Source: Chryseobacterium phosphatilyticum (GTDB lineage: Bacteria; Bacteroidota; Bacteroidia; Flavobacteriales; Weeksellaceae). From it: a DNA stretch of 64,000 nt. The notes below the pieces were generated by a model that was given only the letters and a program-made list of their open reading frames with translations, was not told the DNA's origin and searched no databases. Shown here piece by piece: positions 19,568 to 27,559 of the stretch. The stretch lies in contig NZ_PPED02000001.1 of NCBI RefSeq assembly GCF_002899825.2, positions 1,426,001 to 1,490,000 of the forward strand, written 5' to 3'. Each line of letters starts with the position of its first letter. Within the stretch, counting starts at the first letter, position 1. The translations under genes and the position numbers were made by a program.

Positions 19568-20589
19568 AAGATATTGTAGCTCAGTTTATTGACACCGAAA
19601 ATTATAGTATTTATCCTATTACAGATGGACTGATCAATACGACTTATCTTTTGGAGGATAAGGATCGAAAGAAAAAGTTTATCCTTCAAAAGATCAATCA
19701 AAACGTTTTCAAACAGCCGGAGAACATCATTAATAATCATTTAATGGTTAATGACCTTCTTAGATCCAATAATTATCAATTTCAAATTATTGAGCCTATC
19801 CCTTCTCTTACCCATAAACTTCTGATAAAAGATACAGATAATCAGCCATGGCGCATGCTGAGTTTCGTTGAAAACAGCACTACTTTTCTTACCGCTCCAT
19901 CTCTACAGACGGCTTTTGAAGCAGCTAAAACCTTTAGTTACTTCCTTGCTATCGTAAATACTCAAAAGCTACCTGCCATTGAAGAGACCCTCACCGATTT
20001 CCTCAATTTTGAAAAAAGGATCACGGATTATAAAAATTCACTAAAAAATGCAGCACCTCATTTAAAAGAAAATGCAAAGACTGAAATAGAAATCACGAAT
20101 CAGTTTCTTTCCTTACCAGATCAATGGATAGAAATGGAGAAAAACAATCAAATTCCCAAAAGAATCATCCATGCCGATGTAAAAATCAGCAATATCCTCT
20201 TCGATCAAAACCATAAACCGTTGGCTGTAATTGATCTGGATACCATAATGATCTCTACCATTTTATATGATTTTGGAACGATGATCCAATCCTATACCAA
20301 TACCACCGCTGAAGATGACGGAAGTGCCAAAAATAATTTCAACCCTGAAATGTACCAGGTTGTAAAAGAAGGATTCCTGTTCCACCTAAAAGAAAAATTA
20401 ACGCCGAAAGAATCCGGCAATCTTGATTATGCAGCACAAGTCGCCATTTATATCCAGGAAGTTCGTTTTTTAACCGATTACCTGAATGGGAGTACGTACT
20501 ACTCTATCACACATCCCGAACATAATCTGGACAGGACAAAAAATCAACTGGAGTTACTGAAGGGGTTGAGGGAATATTTAGGCGTTTAA
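19558..20589 (+). CDS. Phosphotransferase family sugar kinase (N-acetylhexosamine 1-kinase-like)
   Basis: The 343-residue protein has the aminoglycoside-phosphotransferase/choline-kinase fold. The catalytic loop is HADVKISNILFD (His205, Asp207, Asn212) and the metal motif is DLDT (Asp226, Asp228). A 'HAD' catalytic loop with Lys in second place is closer to NahK-type N-acetylhexosamine 1-kinases than to antibiotic kinases. Together with the overlapping nucleotidyltransferase and GH109 genes it would phosphorylate a released sugar at C1. No resistance role is implied by the context. The assignment of substrate is inference. Confidence 0.78.
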
Positions 20590-20754
20590 TAATCCACAAA
20601 TGGCACAAAAACTATTTGAGCACTTAAATTATTTTAAGTGGCCCCCTTACTTATTCGATGTCATTATAAGCCTATTGAAGAAAGCTTAAATATTTACAAT
20701 AGAAAAAAATGCATTTTTTTGATTAAGAAAACCTGCTCAATCTGCAAGAGTCTA

Positions 20755-21246
20755 CTATTTCAAAAATTCAAGAATTTTTTTCCACCCTTCGAGTTTTTTC
20801 TCAAATGGGATGGTATATGCAGGACTTGTTGAAGGGAGTAAAAATATAGGTAAACTGCTATTCTTCCCTAATAGCTTAATCAAGTTTTTGTAGGATTTCC
20901 CGCCATTGCAGAAAATGGCTTTGATATCCGGATATTCTTCCAATAATCCGGCAATCTGGTTAGCTTCTTCATTTCTGATCTCAGAGTCCAGACTTCCTTT
21001 TCTTTCACAGGAGTCGATAACGTCCCAAAGGGCAATATGATATTTCTTTATCGTTTCAATTCTTTGGAAATAATCTTCAGTAAACTCTTCATTCATCAAT
21101 TCAAAGATAATTCGCCAGAATTTGTTCTGAGGGTGGGCATAATATTGCTGCTTTTCCAGGGATTTACCTCCCGGAATGGAGCCAAGGATTAAAATTTCAG
21201 ACTGTGAATCAATAATAGGTGGAAAAGAAGAAATACGATTTTGCAT
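20755..21246 (-). CDS. DNA glycosylase of the uracil-DNA glycosylase superfamily (hypoxanthine/deoxyinosine type)
   Basis: The 163-residue enzyme belongs to the UDG superfamily. It shows LGSIPGGKSL at residues 21-30 and YAHPQNKFWRII shortly after, which is the family-6 hypoxanthine-DNA glycosylase pattern (GSxPGxxSL, then YAHPxNxFW). It would remove deaminated bases such as hypoxanthine from DNA. The C-terminal segment LPSTSPAYTIPFEKKLEGW carries the second DNA-contact motif. The ATG at 21246 is preferred over a TTG four bases upstream. It is a single gene, with no repair partner adjacent. Confidence 0.85.
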   Translation of the reverse strand: MQNRISSFPPIIDSQSEILILGSIPGGKSLEKQQYYAHPQNKFWRIIFELMNEEFTEDYFQRIETIKKYHIALWDVIDSCERKGSLDSEIRNEEANQIAGLLEEYPDIKAIFCNGGKSYKNLIKLLGKNSSLPIFLLPSTSPAYTIPFEKKLEGWKKILEFLK

Positions 21247-21271
21247 AATCAAATATATACATTTTGGCTAA

Positions 21272-21316
21272 AGCCGTTGGAATTTTGCATAATAAAAAAG
21301 CGGGCTAAAGCCCGCC
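21272..21316 (-). terminator. Terminator hairpin of the S9 peptidase gene with a second GGCTAAAGCC copy
   Basis: GCGGGCT/AGCCCGC (21300-21306 with 21309-21315) forms a stem that on the minus strand is followed by TTTTTTATT, ending the S9 peptidase transcript. A shorter copy with the same loop, GGCTAAAGCC, lies at about 21277-21286. Confidence 0.85.
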
Positions 21317-21330
21317 TCTATTAATATTTT

Positions 21331-23325
21331 TTATAATGTTTCTTTCAACCAGTCAAAGAATTCTCTCTGCCATACCAATCCGTTTTGTGGATGAAGTACC
21401 CAGTGATTTTCATTCGGGAAATAGACTAATTTTGATTTCAACCCTCTTAATTTTGCCGCCTGAAAAGCTTCTTGCCCTTGCTCATAAGGAACACGGAAAT
21501 CGATTCCTCCCTGAACAATCATAATTGGTTTATTCCATTTATCTACAAAATTGCTTGGATTGAATTCTGTGTAGGCTTTTGGTTGTGGCTTCTCCCATGG
21601 TGAACCAATATCCCAATTGGCAAACCAAAGTTCTTCAGTCGTCAGATACCATGATTTCATATCAAATAATCCATCGTGGGCAATGAATGTTTTGAATCTG
21701 TTTTCGTGGATTCCAGCCAACATAAATACGCTGTATCCTCCGTAGCTTGCACCTACTGCTGCTACTCTATCACCATCTACATACGGTAATGTTTTGGCGT
21801 AATCTGTAGCGGCAAGGTAATCCCTCATCGGTTGTCCGCCCCAGTCTTTTGAAATATCTTCATTCCATTTGGTACCCCATCCAGGCATACCTCTTCTGTT
21901 CGGAGCTACCACGATATAGTCATTGGCTGTCATCAGGGCGAAGTTCCATCTTACGCTGAAGTATTGTGTCAATGCAGATTGCGGACCTCCCTGGCAGTAT
22001 ACCAATGTCGGATATTTTTTATTCGGATCGAAATTAGGTGGATAGTGGAACCAAACTCCCATTTCTTTACCATCTGAAGTTTTTACCATTTTAAGTTCAG
22101 ATTTGCCTTGAGCCAACTTAGCATAGGCATCTTTATTCGCTTCAGTCACCTGTTTCATTTCTCCGTTTTTAAGGTTCACAGAGAATAATTCCGTAGCATG
22201 GTTTACATCTGTTCTTCCTACTAATAGAGAAGTTTTATTGTCGGTGAAAATTTCGTTAACATCAAAATCTCCTTTGGTGATCTGTTGTACTCTTGCAGAT
22301 TTAGCATCAAGTGAGAAAAGCTGTTTTGTTCCTCTGAAAGCAGCCGTAAAGTAAATCGTTTTTGAGTCTGCTCCCCAAAGTACATCTCCTGAAACACTAT
22401 CATCCCAGCTTGCCGTAAGATTCGTAGTTTTTCCGGTCTTCCAATCCATGATTTTCACATCATTCTTATCGGCTTCATACCCATCTCTGGCCATACTCTG
22501 CCAGATCAGAGATTTACCATCCGGACTAAATTTAGGATTTAAATCATACCCTTTATTAGGTTCTGTAAGATTTTTTGTCGTCCCTGAAGCCATATCATAG
22601 GCAAAAATATCCGTATTGGTACTTGTTGCATATTCTTTCCCGCTTTTAGGCTTTGTAACATATAAAAGCTGTGCAGAATCCGGGCTCCAGATAAAATCTT
22701 CGGCACCACCGAAAGGTCTCTGAGGAGAATCCCAGGTCTTTCCTTCCAACAGATCTTTTGCTGCATCTACTTTATCAGAAGTGTTGACAACAAATACATG
22801 GTTGTATTTTCCTTCATTGAAATAATCCCAGTGTCTGTGGTTCAGGTCTGTATATACCTGTGCTGTTGTTTTAGGGGTATCGGCATATTTATCTTTCCCC
22901 ATTAATTTTTCAACCAAAACCTGCTTACTGAAAGCGATTCTTTTACCATCAGGGGAAATAACAATATTGTCAACTTCACCGATAGTATAAAATTCACTCC
23001 ATGTTTTTCCGGCGTCTTTAGAAAGATAGATCTTATCTCCTTCCTGCGCATAAATCCCGTTTTTATCCCACTGGATCAGAGATTTTTTACCGAAATCAAT
23101 TTTAGAAGATTGGCTATTAAGAACATTCAGAAAATAGTTCTCACTCTTTGTTTTTTCTGTTTTCAGATCTACCTGCCCTACTTTGTAAATAAGGGAAGCC
23201 TGATCCGGTGAAACAGCCTGTACTCCAACTTTTTTCAAAGTCCAAAGAATTTCAGGCGTCATTACTTGTTGTGCATTCATTAAAAGCGGAGCTGCCAGAG
23301 CCAGCAGGCTGTACTTAAGTTTCAT
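21331..23325 (-). CDS. S9 family prolyl oligopeptidase / dipeptidyl peptidase, secreted
   Basis: The 664-residue protein has a signal peptide (MKLKYSLLALAAPLLMNAQ). A beta-propeller with WD40-like PD40 repeats (for example NPKFSPDGKSLIWQS and DFIWSPDSAQLLYVT) fills about residues 40-400. The C-terminal alpha/beta hydrolase carries the catalytic Ser527 in GASYGGY, Asp609 in GGIDFRVP and His641 in NENHW. It should cleave short peptides, perhaps after proline, in the periplasm. Length and layout are normal for the acylaminoacyl/DPP-like S9C group. A TAACTTTG promoter box stands 78 bases upstream. The exact specificity cannot be read. Confidence 0.92.
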   Translation of the reverse strand: MKLKYSLLALAAPLLMNAQQVMTPEILWTLKKVGVQAVSPDQASLIYKVGQVDLKTEKTKSENYFLNVLNSQSSKIDFGKKSLIQWDKNGIYAQEGDKIYLSKDAGKTWSEFYTIGEVDNIVISPDGKRIAFSKQVLVEKLMGKDKYADTPKTTAQVYTDLNHRHWDYFNEGKYNHVFVVNTSDKVDAAKDLLEGKTWDSPQRPFGGAEDFIWSPDSAQLLYVTKPKSGKEYATSTNTDIFAYDMASGTTKNLTEPNKGYDLNPKFSPDGKSLIWQSMARDGYEADKNDVKIMDWKTGKTTNLTASWDDSVSGDVLWGADSKTIYFTAAFRGTKQLFSLDAKSARVQQITKGDFDVNEIFTDNKTSLLVGRTDVNHATELFSVNLKNGEMKQVTEANKDAYAKLAQGKSELKMVKTSDGKEMGVWFHYPPNFDPNKKYPTLVYCQGGPQSALTQYFSVRWNFALMTANDYIVVAPNRRGMPGWGTKWNEDISKDWGGQPMRDYLAATDYAKTLPYVDGDRVAAVGASYGGYSVFMLAGIHENRFKTFIAHDGLFDMKSWYLTTEELWFANWDIGSPWEKPQPKAYTEFNPSNFVDKWNKPIMIVQGGIDFRVPYEQGQEAFQAAKLRGLKSKLVYFPNENHWVLHPQNGLVWQREFFDWLKETL

Positions 23326-23402
23326 ATGTTACTATTCATTTTTAATGGAATGATGAAATCCGGCAGATTTTTTTCACTCCTTTTATTAAATTCAAAGATT
23401 GC

Positions 23403-23410
23403 CAAAGTTA
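23403..23410 (-). promoter_or_regulatory. -7 promoter box (TAACTTTG) of the S9 peptidase gene
   Basis: There is an exact TAnnTTTG match on the minus strand, 78 bases upstream of the ATG at 23325. Confidence 0.5.
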
Positions 23411-23527
23411 ATATTTAAAATAAAAACTGACGAAAAAATTAACACTTAAGTTTTCCTAAATTAAGATCATTCATTTATCTCTTGATAAATTTTACTAATT
23501 TTAGAAAAAACTAAACACCCATTTTCC

Positions 23528-24394
23528 ATGAAAAAATTTTTACTTTCTTCATCGCTATTTTTATCGTCATTCTATTTTTCACAAATAACAATACTGCCCG
23601 CTGCAACTCATTACAACAGTACATATCAGGCTACTATTTCGGGAAACGGAACAATTTATTATACGACTGACGGAAGTACACCCACACTAAGCTCGGCATC
23701 AGCAGTCAACACTATGCAGATTCCTATTGATCAGAATAAGGAAATCAAAGCATTTCTTGTTAATGGGCAGGGAAATTCTTCAGCGATAATCAGTAAAAAA
23801 TATTATACCGGAAATATTCCGCCAGCAGTTATTTATTTTAAAGCACCTTCTACATGGACGGCAGGAAGCTGTGTAATGATTGATATGGTTAATCCCAATT
23901 CAATTGACGGATTTGTCATTGATAGTTTCTGGCCAGGCACAACGATGCAGCCTGCAGGATGTGAGTCCTGGTATAAAATTACCAAAAATTTTGACAATGC
24001 TAACCTACGCTTCAACAACTGTTTCCTTTATGAGAATTTTCCTCAAGCCATCAGTACGGATCTGATTCCGGCGGGAAGCACTTTATATTATGACTTTACA
24101 GACGGAATTATTGCAACTCCGCCTTCATGCTTATTTTTAGCGAGTCATGAAACGGTGTCAAAAAATAAAGATGTTTTGATCAAAGTGTATCCGAATCCTG
24201 TTTCAGATATTTTAAAAGTAAATACTGACCGTCATTTTCAAGAATATCAAATCATAGATGTCAATGGAAAAGTAGTTATAGAGAATCCATTTGCAAAAGA
24301 AATTTCTATTAGCCATCTTATTTCAGGAAATTATTTTCTAAAATTAAAAGACCAGCAAGGGAGTTTAGTTTTACTGAAATTCATTAAAAAATAA
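23528..24394 (+). CDS. Secreted T9SS cargo protein with chitobiase C-terminal-like and starch-binding-like domains
   Basis: The 288-residue protein has a signal peptide (residues 1-19). Next comes a domain with the phrase GTIYYTTDGSTPT, typical of chitobiase/beta-hexosaminidase C-terminal (CHB_HEX_C) domains. The following stretch of about 75 residues (IYFKAPSTWTAGSCVMIDMVNP...GCESWYKITKNFDNANLRFNN) looks like a starch-binding CBM26-type module. The end has a type A Por/T9SS sorting signal (KVYPNPVSDILKV...GNYFLKL...). There is no catalytic domain, so it probably is a carbohydrate-binding surface protein. The domain reading is by eye only. Confidence 0.8.
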   Translation: MKKFLLSSSLFLSSFYFSQITILPAATHYNSTYQATISGNGTIYYTTDGSTPTLSSASAVNTMQIPIDQNKEIKAFLVNGQGNSSAIISKKYYTGNIPPAVIYFKAPSTWTAGSCVMIDMVNPNSIDGFVIDSFWPGTTMQPAGCESWYKITKNFDNANLRFNNCFLYENFPQAISTDLIPAGSTLYYDFTDGIIATPPSCLFLASHETVSKNKDVLIKVYPNPVSDILKVNTDRHFQEYQIIDVNGKVVIENPFAKEISISHLISGNYFLKLKDQQGSLVLLKFIKK

Positions 24395-24420
24395 AAAAAC
24401 CGCTGGTTAAGCGGTTTTTG
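24394..24420. terminator. Bidirectional terminator
   Basis: The stem AAAACCGCT/AGCGGTTTT is flanked by A and T runs on both sides. It lies between two convergent genes and can serve both. Confidence 0.88.
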
Positions 24421-24441
24421 TTTTGATATATTTCTAATTCT

Positions 24442-24786
24442 TTATTCTCCATCTGAGAACATCGAATTGGCCAGAGAGGTCACAATTGATAGTAGAATAC
24501 TGAAGATAAATGCCCACCAGAAACCGTCTACTACCATGCTATCTATAAAATAATCGGCAATCATAATAATGGCCGCGTTGATGACCAATGCAAAAAATCC
24601 CAGCGTGATAACAGTCAGCGGAAGTCCGAAAAGGCTTAAGATTGGTTTTACAAAGATATTGAGTACTCCAAGTACAAGAGCAAAAATAATGGCTGACGAA
24701 AATCCTTCAAACTTTACTCCCGGTAAAATTTTTGTTAAAAGATAAGCAACTATTGCCGTTACAAATAATCTGATAATTAAGTTCAT
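24442..24786 (-). CDS. Phage holin family (DUF350/PF04020-type) four-helix membrane protein
   Basis: The 114-residue protein has four hydrophobic segments and the family signatures ILPGVKFEGFSSAIIFALVLGVLNIFVKPIL and LPLTVITLGFFALVINAAII. It matches the 'mycobacterial four-TM phage holin' family. Despite the name, members are chromosomal proteins of unknown function in many bacteria. No phage gene is nearby, so lysis is not implied. It ends in an acidic tail (SDGE). Confidence 0.85.
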   Translation of the reverse strand: MNLIIRLFVTAIVAYLLTKILPGVKFEGFSSAIIFALVLGVLNIFVKPILSLFGLPLTVITLGFFALVINAAIIMIADYFIDSMVVDGFWWAFIFSILLSIVTSLANSMFSDGE

Positions 24787-24891
24787 ATCGTTATTTTTTT
24801 AATGTTTATGGGGCATATGGAGCAAAAGCTATTCCATTTTTGTGAAAATTTTTCAACAAAATATCCTATTTAAAGAATATTTTAATAGCTT

Positions 24892-25314
24892 CTATCTTAT
24901 TTTCATCATGGTTACCAATGAAGTAGCCACATGGCTTTCCGATCCTGACTCTTCGTGCACCACATAAATTTCCGTTCTTACAACGCTGATTTTCGTTCCC
25001 CCTTTGATAACATAAGATTTGGAGACCAAAGCATCTCCTATTGCCGGACGAAGGTAATTAACCTTCAACTCTACCGTCACTACATAGCAATCTTGTTCAT
25101 AATGACTCACCGCAGCATATCCTGAAGAAACATCTACCAGAGAAGCAATCATGGCTCCATTGAACATTCCCGCTTTTCTGGTCATCATTTCCATTTTGGG
25201 GATTTTAATTGAGATAAAATCAATTTCTGCTTCCAATAATTCGGCACGATAAAATTTCAATGTTTCCGAACGGTTAAAGCTGTCTGTGATGAGTTTCTTT
25301 TTCTCTGGTGTCAT
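24892..25314 (-). CDS. PaaI/DUF4442-like thioesterase (hot-dog fold)
   Basis: The 140-residue protein looks like a hot-dog acyl-CoA thioesterase. The key stretch is GMFNGAMIASLVDVSSGYAAVSH, which resembles the catalytic HGG-type helix (here FNGA) with an Asp. VTVELKVNYLRPAIGD follows, a core strand motif of the PaaI family. It would hydrolyse an acyl-CoA of unknown type in the cytosol. His is replaced by Phe-Asn at the usual HGG position, as in DUF4442 members. Confidence 0.78.
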   Translation of the reverse strand: MTPEKKKLITDSFNRSETLKFYRAELLEAEIDFISIKIPKMEMMTRKAGMFNGAMIASLVDVSSGYAAVSHYEQDCYVVTVELKVNYLRPAIGDALVSKSYVIKGGTKISVVRTEIYVVHEESGSESHVATSLVTMMKIR

Positions 25315-25497
25315 TGTTCTCTAATTTGAATGTAAATGTAGTGGATTGATTTAAAAAGTAAGTAATCATGCGGAAAGATTTTCAAACTAAGGCAAAGGAA
25401 ACTGAGAAAATAAAAAACAGGAGGAGAAAAAAATAAACCTATTATAAATTTTTGCCTTTTGCTCAACAAAAAAACAGCATTTTTCATAGGGAAATAT

Positions 25498-25505
25498 TAG
25501 CTTTG
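25498..25505 (+). promoter_or_regulatory. -7 promoter box (TAGCTTTG)
   Basis: An exact TAnnTTTG match ends 19 bases before the ATG at 25524. It supports that start and argues against the in-frame TTG at 25452. Confidence 0.55.
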
Positions 25506-25523
25506 CAGAAAAGGATTGATCCT

Positions 25524-25946
25524 ATGGGGGTTAAAAAGTTTTTAGTATTTTCAGGGTTGCTGACAATAGGTATTTTGCAGGCACAAACCCTGCATTTATA
25601 TGGAGGTGCTGATCAGAACCAATATCTGGGCTGTATCAACTGTGATACTTTTGATAAAAATTCAGTGTGGAATAAGTTTAGTGATTACGGAAATGCATTC
25701 AGTTCAAAATCCATCTGGAATACCAACGGAAACTATGGAAGTACCTACAGTACTTATTCTCCATGGAGTGCCTACGCTTCTTACCCTCCGGCAATTCTTG
25801 ATGAGAACGGGAACTTTTTCGGATATCTTACCCTGAACCCCTATAAATCGGAAAGATCTGAACTGGAACTTGCTTTGATCTTATGCAAGCATCATGACGA
25901 TATCAAAACGGATATTGATGGATGGTATGAAAAATTGTTCCGGTAA
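25524..25946 (+). CDS. Secreted hypothetical protein with aromatic/Asn/Ser-rich repeats
   Basis: The 140-residue protein starts MGVKKFLVFSGLLTIGILQAQ, a signal peptide. The mature N-terminus, LHLYGGADQNQYLGCINC, contains a CxxC pair. A run of imperfect repeats follows (SVWNKFSDYGNAF, SIWNTNGNYGSTY, SPWSAYASYPP). I know similar short secreted proteins with 'CLNC' and 'WN..G.YGS' repeats in many bacteria but no functional name. The acidic/basic tail ends in DGWYEKLF. It is monocistronic with its own promoter. Confidence 0.7.
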   Translation: MGVKKFLVFSGLLTIGILQAQTLHLYGGADQNQYLGCINCDTFDKNSVWNKFSDYGNAFSSKSIWNTNGNYGSTYSTYSPWSAYASYPPAILDENGNFFGYLTLNPYKSERSELELALILCKHHDDIKTDIDGWYEKLFR

Positions 25947-26339
25947 TGGTCATGAACAAATTATTGTGAGTGATGTGGTAAAAATATCACTTTGTCAAAT
26001 CATGAGTTTGATCTGCCCTCGATAGAATGGGAATGATAACATTTTTGACTGAGCTATTTAGTAAAATATAGCAGGTTTGACTGGCAATCAAAAGATCACA
26101 GGCTCCAATCCCGTATTCTCCACTGTATACAGTTTAAAAATAGCGACACAAATCTTTCTGTTATGTCGCATTGTTATCAATTTTCTTATAATTCTTTATT
26201 TTGACTCTTTAAATTCTTATAAACCCTAATAAAAATCAGGTTCCCTGGACGAAATAAAGCTTTATCACTGTCTGGAATTACTATAAATAAAGTTATATTT
26301 GCTACTTCTTTATTTTTAATAAGACTAAATAATAATAAA
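25947..26339. other. Gene-free region ahead of the iron-related locus
   Basis: About 390 bases with no supported gene. A weak hairpin AGTGAT/ATCACT (25969-25991) followed by TTTG may end the upstream gene. The 3' end holds the promoter of the PepSY gene and an AT-rich imperfect palindrome. Confidence 0.4.
26294..26301 (+). promoter_or_regulatory. Promoter (TATATTTG) of the PepSY gene, with an adjacent imperfect palindrome
   Basis: TATATTTG is an exact -7 match, about 38 bases before the ATG. Downstream, TTATTT and AAATAA are separated by 11 bases (about 26309-26331), a possible iron-repressor site in the leader. The operator reading is weak. Confidence 0.45.
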
Positions 26340-27548
26340 ATGCAGCAGATTGGTAAAAAGAAGTCGAAGGGTACTTTAAAAAAATATATTCTGAAAGCAC
26401 ACTTATGGCTTGGGCTGATATCTGGAATCATCGTATTAATAGTTTCTTTATCGGGAGCATTTTTTGTTTTTAATGAAGATATCACCGCAGCAATGCGTAA
26501 AGAACATATCTTTCATGGAGAGAAAGATATTCAGCATAAAAAGCCGATCCCTTTACGAGAGTTAAAAGACCTTGTGAACGCTCAGCTGAAAAATGAAATC
26601 GTAAAAACAGATGAAGTTACCATTCCTATAGATCCTGCCCGTTCCTATCAATTCGGACTGATTAAAGGTAACCCTGATGGGTGGAATCACTTCAATAGCA
26701 TTATTGTCTATAAAAACATTTATGTAAACCAATATACCGGAAAGGTACTTGCCATATATGATGTAAAAAACAACCCTTTCTTTATTTGTATGGCTCTGCA
26801 CCGGTCATTATTACTAAGCAACAAGGTAGGCGGTACTATTGTAGGAATATCCACCATTATCTTTGTAATAATGCTGATTACAGGGATTATCCTTTGGTGG
26901 CCGAAGAATAAAAAAATGCGCAAACAGCGTCTATGGTTTCAATGGGAGAAGGTAAAAGGCTGGCGACGCAAGAACTACGATGTGCACAATATCCTTGGTT
27001 TTTATGCTTCTTTTTTGGCCATTATTGTAGCGATTACCGGGATCATGTATTCGTTCCGTATTACTCAGATGTGGGTTTATTTTGTACTTAATGGCTTTTC
27101 GACTGCTACACCCGATTACAGTCAGTACAAAACAACCGCTCCGGAATCTGTTGAAACGACAACCACTATAGACCGTATCATAGAACAGGTAAAAACTCAT
27201 TATCCGGAAGCGTATTCTTTTGGAATTGATCTGGAAGACCATGCTGAGGCTGATCACAAACACGATAACCTAAGCATTTGGATTAAAGAAAAAGAATTCA
27301 CCTATGCCGAGTCGTCCATGATGATCTTTGATGAACATTCAGGGAAGCTTCTGCTGAGTCACCCCCACAAAGACAAACCTGTGGCTGAACGAGCAACAGA
27401 TGCTACCTATGATTTGCATGTGGGAGCCTTCTTTGGAATGCCAGGAAAAATACTGGCCTTCATTATGAGTTTATTCTGTGCATCATTGCCCATAACAGGG
27501 TTTATGATCTGGTGGGGACGAAAAAATAAAAAGAAAACAACAACCTAA
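26340..27548 (+). CDS. PepSY-associated inner membrane protein (XusC-like, iron uptake)
   Basis: The 402-residue protein has the PepSY_TM layout. Membrane segment one covers about 19-42 (HLWLGLISGIIVLIVSLSGAFF), followed by a periplasmic PepSY domain. Further segments lie near 160-184, 214-238 and 370-394. Conserved histidines occur in KAHLWLG, MALHRSLL, NVHN-like DVHNILGFY and DLHVGAFFG. Such proteins reduce or process iron chelates at the inner membrane. The gene precedes a beta-barrel receptor and lies opposite a TonB receptor/DUF4374 pair. In Bacteroides the same three kinds of protein form the XusABC xenosiderophore system. That parallel is the main basis for the call. Confidence 0.85.
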   Translation: MQQIGKKKSKGTLKKYILKAHLWLGLISGIIVLIVSLSGAFFVFNEDITAAMRKEHIFHGEKDIQHKKPIPLRELKDLVNAQLKNEIVKTDEVTIPIDPARSYQFGLIKGNPDGWNHFNSIIVYKNIYVNQYTGKVLAIYDVKNNPFFICMALHRSLLLSNKVGGTIVGISTIIFVIMLITGIILWWPKNKKMRKQRLWFQWEKVKGWRRKNYDVHNILGFYASFLAIIVAITGIMYSFRITQMWVYFVLNGFSTATPDYSQYKTTAPESVETTTTIDRIIEQVKTHYPEAYSFGIDLEDHAEADHKHDNLSIWIKEKEFTYAESSMMIFDEHSGKLLLSHPHKDKPVAERATDATYDLHVGAFFGMPGKILAFIMSLFCASLPITGFMIWWGRKNKKKTTT

Positions 27549-27559
27549 AATCTATTATC

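Noticed and set aside
24442-24786. 'Phage holin' family protein as a sign of a prophage
   Set aside because: No other phage gene is near; this family is chromosomal in many bacteria.
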